Below are positions 26,040-34,229 of a stretch of 64,000 nucleotides of DNA, in pieces; the stretch's first letter is position 1; each line of letters opens with the position of its first letter. The translations under genes and the position numbers were made by a program. Location of the stretch: the NCBI GenBank assembly GCA_905197955.1, contig CAJKAR010000006.1, forward strand, positions 1-64,000, written 5' to 3'. The stretch comes from an uncultured Lentisphaeria bacterium (GTDB taxonomy: Bacteria > Verrucomicrobiota > Lentisphaeria > Victivallales > UBA1829). The notes beneath the pieces were generated by a model that was not told the DNA's origin, did no database searches, and saw only the letters and a program-made list of their open reading frames with translations.

Positions 26040-27971
26040 ATGAAAAGACTCAACACCCTTGTCATCGGCAGCGGAGCCGCGGGCCTTGCCGCGGCGGTGC
26101 GTCTGAATGCTCTTGGCGTGGAGTCTCTCGCAATCTATACCGAGGGACTCCGGATGGGAACCTCCATCAACACCGGAAGCGACAAACAGACTTACTACAA
26201 ACTCGGCATGTACGGACTCGAACCGGATTCCCCTGCCCTTCTTGCCAAAGATCTGATGAACGGCGGATCGGTTCATGGAGATATCGCTCTGGTGGAAGCC
26301 GCTCTTTCACCGCTTGCGTTTCATAATCTGGTAGCCATCGGAGTCCCCTTCCCGCATGATGAGTTCGGGCAGTACATCGGGTATAAAACGGATCACGATC
26401 CCAAGCGCCGCGCAACAAGCTGCGGACCTTACACCTCTCGCGATATGTGTCTTTCCCTGATTGCAGAGGTCAAAAAGCGCAATATCGAAGTCAAGGAAAA
26501 ACGGATTGCAGTCTCTCTGCTCGCTCTGGAGCAGAATGGGGAAAAAAGATGCTGCGGAGCGGTCTTTGTCAATACGAAAGCGAACGGGGAAGATGCTCTG
26601 GAAGTCGTTCTGGCGGAAAATGTTGTATTCGCGGTCGGCGGACCTGGCGGATTCTATGCCAGAAGCGTCTATCCGGTGGTTCACACGGGAGCAATCGGAC
26701 TTGCTCTTGAAATCGGAGCCAGAGCAAGGAATCTTGCGGAATCCCAGTTCGGAATGGCATCGACCAAATTCCGCTGGAATGTTTCCGGCAGTTACATGCA
26801 GGTTCTGCCGCGCATCGTCTCCCGCGCGGCGGACGGAGTCAGCGACGAAAGAGAGTTCCTCCGCGACTATTTCAAAACGCCGGCCGAAATGTACGATATG
26901 ATTTTCCTGAAAGGATATCAATGGCCGTTTGCCGCGGGACACGTTCCCGGATCCTCCCTGATCGATATTTTCGTCAACATAGAGATTGTCGAACGCGGAC
27001 GCCGCGTGTTCCTGGACTACCGGACCGATCCGGCCGATTTCGATTTCAACGCTCTGAATACGGAAACACGAGAGTATCTGACCCGTTCCGGAGCGATTGC
27101 GGAATCCCCGCTGAAGCGTCTGGAAATTCTCAACCAGCCTGCGGTGGAACTCTATCGGACTCATGGAATTGATCTTTCGAAAGAGGCTTTGGAAATCGCA
27201 GTCTGCGCTCAGCACAACAATGGAGGACTTGCCGGAAGCATCTGGTGGGAATCCGAAAACATCAAGCATCTCTTCCCGATCGGAGAAGTCAATGGATCTC
27301 ATGGGGTTACGCGTCCGGGAGGGACCGCGCTGAATGCCGGACAGGTCGGGGCGTTCCGGTCGGCGGAGTTCATTGCGGCAAGGTATGCGCAAGACACTCT
27401 GCCGCAGGAAGATGCGGAACGAGTTGCAGAAAAGGTTCTTCAACGTCTCAAAGCAGTATGGAGCAGAAGTGCTTCCCTGAACTGGAAGGAGGAACGCAGA
27501 AAATTCCAGCTCCGCATGAGCGAAGCCGGCGCGTTTGTCCGGGAAGAAGGACGCCTGCGTAAAGCCCTTGCGGAAACCCGGGATCATCTGAAACGCCTCA
27601 AAGAGGACGGACTCGGCGGAAAAAGAACCGAAGATGCCGCGGAAGCCCTTCGTAACCAGCAGCTTCTGACAGCACAGATCGTTTATCTGGAAGCCATCCT
27701 CAAACAGCTTTCGGATGGAGTCGGATCCCGTGGAGGAGCTATCGTTCTCTCAGCCGATGGTCAGAAGATTCACCCGCTTCTTTCCGATGAATGGAAATGT
27801 GTTCCGGAAAATGACACATTCCGCGGCAAAACGCTGGAATGCGCGCTCCGAGAGGATGAAAGTGTCGATTTCTCCTGGGAAGAGTGCCGGAGCATTCCGC
27901 AGACAGACGGCTGGTTTGAAACGGTCTGGAGCGATTACCGCAGCAAACGAATTTACGGAGCAGAGGTATGA
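26040..27971 (+). CDS. FAD-dependent oxidoreductase of the FrdA/NadB (fumarate reductase flavoprotein) family
   Basis: This 643-residue protein has the FAD dinucleotide motif GSGAAGLAAA (10-19), a second FAD-contact region (VVFAVGGPGG) and a C-terminal HLFPIGEVNG.HGVTRPGGTALNAGQ stretch matching the GLYA.GE....G.....N.L family block. The last 180 residues are helical, as in NadB and FrdA. No signal peptide is present. Relatives reduce activated C=C bonds or oxidise amino and hydroxy acids. It lies 21 bp after the SDR, and its TGA overlaps the next ATG. The substrate is unknown. Confidence 0.85.
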   Translation: MKRLNTLVIGSGAAGLAAAVRLNALGVESLAIYTEGLRMGTSINTGSDKQTYYKLGMYGLEPDSPALLAKDLMNGGSVHGDIALVEAALSPLAFHNLVAIGVPFPHDEFGQYIGYKTDHDPKRRATSCGPYTSRDMCLSLIAEVKKRNIEVKEKRIAVSLLALEQNGEKRCCGAVFVNTKANGEDALEVVLAENVVFAVGGPGGFYARSVYPVVHTGAIGLALEIGARARNLAESQFGMASTKFRWNVSGSYMQVLPRIVSRAADGVSDEREFLRDYFKTPAEMYDMIFLKGYQWPFAAGHVPGSSLIDIFVNIEIVERGRRVFLDYRTDPADFDFNALNTETREYLTRSGAIAESPLKRLEILNQPAVELYRTHGIDLSKEALEIAVCAQHNNGGLAGSIWWESENIKHLFPIGEVNGSHGVTRPGGTALNAGQVGAFRSAEFIAARYAQDTLPQEDAERVAEKVLQRLKAVWSRSASLNWKEERRKFQLRMSEAGAFVREEGRLRKALAETRDHLKRLKEDGLGGKRTEDAAEALRNQQLLTAQIVYLEAILKQLSDGVGSRGGAIVLSADGQKIHPLLSDEWKCVPENDTFRGKTLECALREDESVDFSWEECRSIPQTDGWFETVWSDYRSKRIYGAEV

Positions 27972-28507
27972 GTCCTGAGCAGGAAGCAATCTGCAACTTC
28001 ATGATTTTAAGAGAGTTGAGAAAGAGGGAACATCTCAGCATAGCGGAACTCTCGGAAAAAAGCGGCGTATCAGCCAGCGTCATCTCGAAGCTGGAACGCA
28101 ACCAGAGTTCTGCGGAAATGGATACACTTTACCGGATCGCCCGTGTTTTCGGGATGACACTTTCCGACCTCATCTCGCTGGCGGAAAATCAGACGGCTCA
28201 TCTGGTCCGGGAAGAGAAATACAAATCCGGCGATTTCACCTTCAACCGTGTCAGTTACGGAAATGTGCGGACCATGTATGCGTTCGCCAAGAAGGGATCA
28301 CGTCTTTCCAAACCGGAACTGCATCGCGACGACTACGAGCTTCTGTGGGTTCTCCGCGGAATGCTGAAAATCACTCTGCCGAACGAAAGCTATGAACTCA
28401 CGGCAGGAATGTCCATCCAGTTCGACGCCCTGCTCAGCCACTCTTACGAGGTTCTTGAGGACTGCGAACTGATCATCACTCATCTGCGAAAAGGCAAACG
28501 ATTCTAA
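27968..28507 (+). CDS. XRE-family regulator with C-terminal cupin domain
   Basis: This 179-residue protein has an HTH_3 domain (about 10-65: LSIAELSEKSGVSASVISKLE) and a cupin sensor (about 95-175: ELLWVLRGMLKITL...SYELTAGMSIQFD). Cupin-XRE proteins sense small metabolites and usually repress catabolic genes. Its ATG overlaps the stop of the flavoprotein gene by 4 bases. The inverted repeat over the operon's promoter is its most likely target. Confidence 0.9.
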   Translation: MSPEQEAICNFMILRELRKREHLSIAELSEKSGVSASVISKLERNQSSAEMDTLYRIARVFGMTLSDLISLAENQTAHLVREEKYKSGDFTFNRVSYGNVRTMYAFAKKGSRLSKPELHRDDYELLWVLRGMLKITLPNESYELTAGMSIQFDALLSHSYEVLEDCELIITHLRKGKRF

Positions 28508-28525
28508 CATAAGGAGACACATAAC

Positions 28526-29968
28526 ATGCCATCGTACCGGAAAGTCATGGAATTCAAGACCGTTCAGGCCTTCGACGAGTATGTCAAAAGCCAGAACTTC
28601 ACCATCGGGCTTGCTCCCGAAATCAGAACCGATGGATCCGCCGCTCTCGCCCGGAAGATCGAATATAAAGGCCGCACCATCGGCAACCGCTGGGCGATCC
28701 TTCCCATGGAAGGCTGGGACTGCATGGATGACGGCACCCCCAGCGAATTCACCAAGCGCCGCTGGCTCCGTTTTGCCGAAAGCGGAGCAAAACTCCTTTA
28801 CGGTACCGAGGCCGGCGCGGTAATGCATTCCGGAAGAAGCAATCCGCAGCAGCTTCTCGTTGCGGATCATACCAAAGATGCATTGAAGCACATCTGTTCG
28901 GAAATGCATCGCGTGCATCGGGAAAAATTCGGTCGCGATGATGATCTCTGCATCGGGCTCCAGCTGACCCATTCCGGTCGCTATTCGCATCCGAACAAGG
29001 CAGATGTGCTGGAATCGAAAACGGCATATTCGCATCCGCTTCTCGACAAAAAATTTCACAACGGTCCTCAGAATGTCGTCACGGATGAAGAGGTCGGCGA
29101 GATCGTGAAACACTTCATCAAAGCTGCAAAGATCGCTCAGGAAGCCGGCTTTGATTTTGTTGACATCAAACACGCACACGGTTATCTCGGTCACGAGTTT
29201 CTGACCGCTTACGACCGTCCGGGCAAATACGGAGGCTCTTTTGAAAACCGCACCCGCTTCTTCCGGGAAATCGCGGAAGGAATCCAGAAACATGTGCCCG
29301 GACTCGATATCTCCGCCCGGGTGAGTCTGTTCGATATCTTCCCGTTCGTCAAAGGCGAGGACGGAGTCGGCCATCCGATGGAATGGAACGGCGGACGCTA
29401 TCCCTACGCATTCGGCGGCGACGGAACCGGAATGAATATGGATCCCGATCTCAAAGAGACCGTTCAGTTCATCAAACTGCTGGAAGAGTATGGAGTCAAA
29501 CTGATCTGTGCAACGATCGGCAGTCCTTATTACAACGTCCACATGCAGCGCCCGGCGTACTATCCGGTCTGCGACGGATACGAGATGCCGGAACATCCGC
29601 TTTACAATGTCGGACGCCATATCGAAGCGGTCCGCAGATTGAAGCAGCTGTGTCCGGAGATGCTGGTGGTCGGTTCCGGTTACACCTGTCTTCAGGAGTA
29701 TCTGCCGAACGCGGCGGAATACGCCGTGGCCAACGGATGGACGGATTTTGTCGGCATCGGACGCATGGTGCTTTCCTATCCGGAAATGTGCACCGATGTT
29801 CTCTCCGGAAAACCGCTCGACCGGCGTCACATCTGCCGGACCTTCGGCGACTGCACCAACGCTCCCCGCAACGGCATGATCTCCGGATGCTATCCGCTTG
29901 ATGAATACTATAAACAGCGTCCGGAAGCTCTCCGTCTGAAAGAAATCAAAAAGAACGCCAAAGCATAA
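28526..29968 (+). CDS. Old-yellow-enzyme-family NADH:flavin oxidoreductase (ene-reductase)
   Basis: This 480-residue protein has an FMN-binding TIM barrel: GNRWAILPMEG near the start, QLTHSGRYSHP, VDIKHAHGYLGHEF and DRPGKYGGSFENRTRF are classic OYE/2-enoate-reductase segments. FVGIGRM marks the phosphate-binding end. After the barrel, CRTFGDC then 11 residues and C resembles the [4Fe-4S] cysteine set of enoate and dienoyl-CoA reductases but with only three of four Cys. No C-terminal FAD/NADH domain is present. It probably reduces an activated double bond. AAGGAGA precedes the start; part of the six-gene operon. Confidence 0.9.
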   Translation: MPSYRKVMEFKTVQAFDEYVKSQNFTIGLAPEIRTDGSAALARKIEYKGRTIGNRWAILPMEGWDCMDDGTPSEFTKRRWLRFAESGAKLLYGTEAGAVMHSGRSNPQQLLVADHTKDALKHICSEMHRVHREKFGRDDDLCIGLQLTHSGRYSHPNKADVLESKTAYSHPLLDKKFHNGPQNVVTDEEVGEIVKHFIKAAKIAQEAGFDFVDIKHAHGYLGHEFLTAYDRPGKYGGSFENRTRFFREIAEGIQKHVPGLDISARVSLFDIFPFVKGEDGVGHPMEWNGGRYPYAFGGDGTGMNMDPDLKETVQFIKLLEEYGVKLICATIGSPYYNVHMQRPAYYPVCDGYEMPEHPLYNVGRHIEAVRRLKQLCPEMLVVGSGYTCLQEYLPNAAEYAVANGWTDFVGIGRMVLSYPEMCTDVLSGKPLDRRHICRTFGDCTNAPRNGMISGCYPLDEYYKQRPEALRLKEIKKNAKA

Positions 29969-29980
29969 GGAGAATACACC

Positions 29981-30646
29981 ATGATGTACTTTTTTGCAGA
30001 TGACCATTATGAATCGCATCCGGGCAAAGTAATCTACGAAAACCTTCCCGCGGAGCTGAAATCGCAGATCCGCTTCTTTGAAAACGACTGGAGCATTCTG
30101 GAAAGCGGCTCCTGGCTGAACGACTGCAATCTCCTGATTCTGAACATGATCGGAACCACATGCAACCTTCCGCATCCGGGACCGGGAGCCGAAAAAGCGG
30201 TCCGCGAGTGGTGCGAAAAAGGCGGCGCGGTTCTGATGCTGCATGGGTCCAGCGCGGCGTTCTGGCAGTGGGACTGGTGGAGAAAAATCGTCGGCTTCCG
30301 CTGGGTGCGACCGAATGATCCGGACGGAGTTGTGCCTTCGACACATCCGAAAAAACCGTACTCGCTAACTGTCTCCAAAACCCGTCATCCGCTGACAAAA
30401 TTACTGGAAGAGATTGAACTTCCGACCGATGAGATTTATATTAATATGGAACAGGTCTGTCCGGCAGTGACTCTCATGGAGACTCATATCGAAGAAGGAA
30501 CGTTCCCGCAGTGCACCGAAGCGGTCTCTCCGTGGAACGGCAAGCTCGTGAACTTCATTCCCGGACACGCCCCGGAAGTCACTTCGAATCCGAAGCTCAT
30601 CCGGAATGTTGCAACAATCATCGAATATCTTCTGAAAGGAAACTGA
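29981..30646 (+). CDS. ThuA-like domain protein
   Basis: This 221-residue protein resembles the ThuA (class I glutamine amidotransferase-like) fold: NLLILNMIG early, GGAVLMLHGSSAAFW at the nucleophile-elbow position, and FIPGHAPEVTSNP at the end, the GH..e...np signature of the family. ThuA-like proteins occur in sugar-degradation clusters, often with keto-sugar chemistry. Its presence hints that the operon's substrate is carbohydrate-derived. There is no signal peptide. It lies 12 bp after the ene-reductase gene. Confidence 0.8.
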   Translation: MMYFFADDHYESHPGKVIYENLPAELKSQIRFFENDWSILESGSWLNDCNLLILNMIGTTCNLPHPGPGAEKAVREWCEKGGAVLMLHGSSAAFWQWDWWRKIVGFRWVRPNDPDGVVPSTHPKKPYSLTVSKTRHPLTKLLEEIELPTDEIYINMEQVCPAVTLMETHIEEGTFPQCTEAVSPWNGKLVNFIPGHAPEVTSNPKLIRNVATIIEYLLKGN

Positions 30647-30650
30647 ACGA

Positions 30651-31616
30651 ATGAAAAAGCTCAAAGCGATCTTTCTTTGCGAGAACGATACAAAGATCGA
30701 CTATGTCTATTCTCCGGAACAGCAGAAGCTCATCGCGGAAATCACAGACTTGATCCCCGGAAGACTCTGTTCCCAGAATTTCGACTCCATGGATCTCTCC
30801 GAACTCGAAGTGATCTTCTCCACCTGGGGCATGATGTGCTTCACGGAAGAACAGCTCGCTAAAATGCCGAAACTGAAAGCGGTCTTCTACGCCGCGGGAG
30901 CAACAGACAGCTTCGCCCGTCCGCTCCTGAACCACGGCATTAAACTGGTCAGCGCCTGGAGAGCAAATGCCATTCCGGTTGCAGAGTTCACGGTCGCACA
31001 GATCATTCTTTCGATGAAGAACTATTTTGCAAACAGCAGCGCGGTCACCGATCCCGCCGGATGGAATCAGGATAATGCCGGTCCCGGCTGCTATGGGGAA
31101 ACTGTTGCTCTGATCGGCGCAGGAGCAATTTCCAACAAGGTGCAGGAACTGCTGAAGAACTTCAAACTGAACGTGGTGGTGGTGCCGTCGCGTCCGGAAA
31201 GAAGAACGGTCAGCCTTGAGGAAGTATTCCGGAAAGCATATGTCGTCAGCAATCATCTGCCGAACCGGGAGGACAATCAGAAAGTCCTCACAAAGGAAAT
31301 GTTTGCTTCCATGCGCAAAAATGCCACTTTCATCAATACCGGCAGAGGCGCTCAGGTCGATGAAGCAGGTCTCATTGAAGTGCTCAAGCAGCGCCCGGAT
31401 CTCACGGTCCTGCTGGATGTCACATGGCCGGAACCGCCGGCAAAAGACTCGGAGCTTTACAAACTCCCGAACGTCCGCCTCTCCTCCCACATCGCGGGAT
31501 CCCTGAACGACGAAGTCCATCGCATGGCGGATTATGTCATCGAGGACTACAAAAACTTTGTCAATGGAGAACCGCTCGTCAATGAAGTCACGGAACAGAT
31601 CCTGATGACCCACTGA
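30651..31616 (+). CDS. D-isomer-specific 2-hydroxyacid dehydrogenase
   Basis: This 321-residue protein has the Rossmann segment ALIGAGAISNKV (153-164), where the second and third Gly of the usual GxGxxG are altered to G-A-G-A-I. The catalytic triad is Arg232 (INTGRG), Glu261 (DVTWPEPP) and His280 (SSHIAGS). It interconverts a 2-hydroxy acid and a 2-keto acid with NAD(H). It is the last gene of the operon, 4 bp after the ThuA-like gene, and is followed by a strong terminator. Confidence 0.88.
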   Translation: MKKLKAIFLCENDTKIDYVYSPEQQKLIAEITDLIPGRLCSQNFDSMDLSELEVIFSTWGMMCFTEEQLAKMPKLKAVFYAAGATDSFARPLLNHGIKLVSAWRANAIPVAEFTVAQIILSMKNYFANSSAVTDPAGWNQDNAGPGCYGETVALIGAGAISNKVQELLKNFKLNVVVVPSRPERRTVSLEEVFRKAYVVSNHLPNREDNQKVLTKEMFASMRKNATFINTGRGAQVDEAGLIEVLKQRPDLTVLLDVTWPEPPAKDSELYKLPNVRLSSHIAGSLNDEVHRMADYVIEDYKNFVNGEPLVNEVTEQILMTH

Positions 31617-31643
31617 CAGAACAGTTTCAAAATCAAAAAACTT

Positions 31644-31675
31644 AAAAGAGCTGAATCGCACGATTCAGCTCTTTT
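31644..31675. terminator. Bidirectional rho-independent terminator
   Basis: A near-perfect 15-bp stem (AAAAGAGCTGAATCG / CGATTCAGCTCTTTT) with a 2-base tip is flanked by A- and T-runs. It separates the redox operon from the converging PocR-AraC gene. Confidence 0.92.
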
Positions 31676-31676
31676 T

Positions 31677-32480
31677 TTATACATCTCTTTTCCGACGGAA
31701 TTTCCGATGATAGGCCAGAGGAGAATATCCGGTGAATTCCTTGAACAATTTCCCGAAACGACTCTGATCGTGAAATCCGCACTGCTCCATGACATTCTGA
31801 ATCGAAGCTCCGGAAACTTCCAGAAGCTGCCGGGCGGTCTTCAAGCGGATCCCGGTCAGAAAGCCAAAGACGGAACAGCCCGTTTCCTGACGGAAAAGAT
31901 GCAGAAAACGCGATTCGCTCAGACAAGCCTTCGAAGCCAGATCCTGAATCCGGATTTTCTCTGCAAACCGTTTTTCGATGAATTCCACGGCATGCCGGAT
32001 CCGGATATCGGAAATCTCTTTCCGAAATTCCCGTTCTCTCAGAATACAGTCCCGGCGTTCACGGAAGATCACAGAAAGATCCGTCAGAAGTTTTTGAATC
32101 TGAGAGAGTTTCTCCTCTTCGATCCGTTTCACTCCAGGAATCTCTCCGGGCTTGCAGAGAAAAATCCCGGCAAGAAATACCTCCGTACAGCGTTCGCCCT
32201 CGAAAAGCGGAATCACCAGCTCGGAAACACCAGCATGACAGGTGCTGATAAACGGGCCTCGCTCCTTCTCCGCGCGCCGGGGCAGAAGGAGATCGTCATT
32301 GATCGAACAGAGGCGTAATCCCGCCCTGCCCGACTTGACCTGCCGACAAAATTCACACCAGTGATATGAATGTCTCTCGGAAAGTCCGCAGGAGGTCCTG
32401 CCCATGCCGACATATTTCCATAAAATATTTAAATTCCAGCCTCTTTCCAGTTCTTCCAGAACTCGTTCCATCCGTTCCAT
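31677..32480 (-). CDS. AraC-family regulator with PocR-type sensor domain
   Basis: This 267-residue protein has an N-terminal PocR-like ligand domain (about 10-155). It carries the Cys-rich C..C.....G...C pattern and STCHAGVSELVIPL, which are characteristic. The C-terminal AraC HTH spans about 165-265 (IQDLASKACLSESRFLHLFR, then VMEQCGFHDQSRFGKLFKEF.GYSP). PocR domains bind small diols or other hydrocarbon derivatives. It is divergent from the FAD oxidoreductase at 32616, its probable target. Confidence 0.9.
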   Translation of the reverse strand: MERMERVLEELERGWNLNILWKYVGMGRTSCGLSERHSYHWCEFCRQVKSGRAGLRLCSINDDLLLPRRAEKERGPFISTCHAGVSELVIPLFEGERCTEVFLAGIFLCKPGEIPGVKRIEEEKLSQIQKLLTDLSVIFRERRDCILREREFRKEISDIRIRHAVEFIEKRFAEKIRIQDLASKACLSESRFLHLFRQETGCSVFGFLTGIRLKTARQLLEVSGASIQNVMEQCGFHDQSRFGKLFKEFTGYSPLAYHRKFRRKRDV

Positions 32481-32499
32481 AAAGTCCGCCTTTTTATGT

Positions 32500-32518
32500 C
32501 TATTTCGTTATAAAATAG
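32500..32518. promoter_or_regulatory. Possible operator in the divergent PocR/FAD intergenic region
   Basis: CTATTT (32500-32505) and AAATAG (32513-32518) form a 6-bp inverted repeat around an AT-rich centre, 20 bp upstream of the PocR-AraC start. It could also be part of that gene's -10 region. Short and AT-rich, so weak evidence. Confidence 0.3.
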
Positions 32519-32615
32519 CATAATACACATAAAAAACAACTGTTTTTACAGAGATTTCTTTCTTTGTATCTGCTATATTTATAACAGTAGAAGAAAATAG
32601 AAAGGAGAACAATTC

Positions 32616-33971
32616 ATGAAAGAAATCCTGATTCCGGCGGAGAAACTGCCGGTGATTGAAGAGGCCGATATTTGCGTAATCGGGGGAAGCTGTACCGGAG
32701 TGTTTGCCGCAATCCGCGCGGCAAGACTCGGAGCGAAGGTGGTTCTTATCGAGAAACAGAACCGGTTCGGCGGAGTTGCCACAACTGGACTCGTCTGCAT
32801 GTGGCACTCGCTGTTCGACATCACCGGAGATAAACAGATCATCGGAGGACTTACCTTTGAAACCATGGAACGGCTTGAAAAGCGAAAAGCAATCTCGTCA
32901 TTCCGCGACGGACACGGATATCGGCACATCTCATTCAATTCGGAGGAACTCACACTCGAACTGGATGCCATGGTCTCGGAAGAAAAAAATATACGCACCT
33001 TTTTCCATACCATCTTCTCCCGTCCGATTCTTGAGGAAGACGGCAGAATCTCCGGGGTTGTCATTGAAAACAAATCCGGACGTTTCGTCGTCGAAGCCCG
33101 CATGTTCATCGACGCATCCGGCGACGGACTCCTCTGCCGCGCCGCAGGCGTCCCAATGACCACCCCGGAACATCCTCAGCCGCCGACCGCCTGCGCTCAT
33201 ATCGAAAACTTCCGCAAAATGAAGGATTTCAAGCTCAAAGATTTAATCGAGAAAAACAGATCACGCATTCCCAATCTGCCTTGCGGATACTACTGGGGAT
33301 GCGATATCCCCGGAAGCGAGAATGTCTATATGTTCTCCGGAACCAGAATCATGAACTGCAACTGCATGGATGCCAATGAGATCACAAATGCTGAATTTGA
33401 ATCCAGACGCCAGATCCGGGCGCTGATGGATCTCTTCCGCGAATCGTACCCGGATGCGTCTGTTTCGCTTCAGGCACTGCCTTCCGCCATCGGAATCCGG
33501 GAGAGCTGCCATATCGCATCCGCAGGACAGCTGAAAGGTGCTGAAATGCTCGCAGGAACCAGATATCCGGATACCATCGCAACAGGAACTTATCCTGTTG
33601 ATATTCATAGCAATACGGATGATACCATCACCTTCAAGCATCTGACAGGGGAACGGAAGACATATCGCTCCCAGGTTCTGATCAGTCAGGATCGCTGGCT
33701 GCCGGAAGGCGAAATCCTGCCCTATTACCGGATTCCGCTCAGCTGTCTGATCCCCCAAAACAGCCGGAATCTGATCGCCGCAGGACGAATGCTGGATACG
33801 GATGCGGAAGCATTCGGAGCGGTTCGGGTCATGGTCAATCTGAATCAATGCGGAGAAGCCGCCGGCGTCGCGGCATACTGTTCTCTGCAGGATCAAAAAG
33901 ATCTCCCGGAAGTCGATCCACAGAAAGTTCGCAAAGAACTCAATAAAGGCGGATCTCTTCTCGAAGACTGA
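32616..33971 (+). CDS. FAD-dependent oxidoreductase (FAD_oxidored type)
   Basis: This 451-residue protein begins with a dinucleotide-binding motif at about 20-50 (ADICVIGGSCTGVFAAIRAARLG). FGGVATTGLV follows, then a FIDASGDG segment and a C-terminal AAGRMLDTDAEAFGAVRVM block, typical of the PF12831-type family abundant in Lentisphaerota. No signal peptide. Family members occur in sugar and polyol catabolism but few are characterised. AAAGGAG precedes the ATG. It is monocistronic, ends at a strong terminator, and is probably under the divergent PocR-AraC regulator. Confidence 0.82.
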   Translation: MKEILIPAEKLPVIEEADICVIGGSCTGVFAAIRAARLGAKVVLIEKQNRFGGVATTGLVCMWHSLFDITGDKQIIGGLTFETMERLEKRKAISSFRDGHGYRHISFNSEELTLELDAMVSEEKNIRTFFHTIFSRPILEEDGRISGVVIENKSGRFVVEARMFIDASGDGLLCRAAGVPMTTPEHPQPPTACAHIENFRKMKDFKLKDLIEKNRSRIPNLPCGYYWGCDIPGSENVYMFSGTRIMNCNCMDANEITNAEFESRRQIRALMDLFRESYPDASVSLQALPSAIGIRESCHIASAGQLKGAEMLAGTRYPDTIATGTYPVDIHSNTDDTITFKHLTGERKTYRSQVLISQDRWLPEGEILPYYRIPLSCLIPQNSRNLIAAGRMLDTDAEAFGAVRVMVNLNQCGEAAGVAAYCSLQDQKDLPEVDPQKVRKELNKGGSLLED

Positions 33972-34002
33972 CATATTGAAACATCCCGAACTCACAAAAC
34001 AA

Positions 34003-34050
34003 GCCTCTTCTCTTTTTGTCAGAAAAAAGAAGAGGCATTCTGCTTTTTTT
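34003..34050 (+). terminator. Rho-independent terminator
   Basis: GCCTCTTCT (34003-34011) pairs with AGAAGAGGC (34028-34036); the inner T-run and A-run can extend the stem. A T-tract follows from 34044. It lies 31 bp after the FAD oxidoreductase stop. Confidence 0.85.
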
Positions 34051-34136
34051 CCCGCCCTCTTCACCCTCTGCGCTGACCGGTTTCCGAAATTCCATTTTTT
34101 CAGAATCGTCTCATTCCGAAAACTCGTTTCCTGCGT

Positions 34137-34164
34137 TTGCAAATTCCGGAAACATGCCTATAGT
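34137..34164 (+). promoter_or_regulatory. Promoter candidate for the DNA methyltransferase
   Basis: TTGCAA (34137-34142) and TATAGT (34159-34164) are separated by 16 bp, 65 bp before the methyltransferase start. Confidence 0.5.
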
Positions 34165-34229
34165 AAAGCCGAAAATACGGTTTTTGATCCTTTTTTACAG
34201 AAAGACCAGATTCCTGAGAATTTGCAGAA

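Noticed and set aside
28298..30346. 682-codon open frame on the minus strand
   Set aside because: Antisense to the XRE-cupin, ene-reductase and ThuA genes; it crosses three real genes and shows no protein-like motifs.
25251..31616. Bile-acid or steroid transformation operon
   Set aside because: SDR, OYE reductase and flavoprotein recall bai-type gene sets, but there is no CoA ligase, CoA transferase or dehydratase, and the ThuA-like and 2-hydroxyacid dehydrogenase genes point elsewhere.
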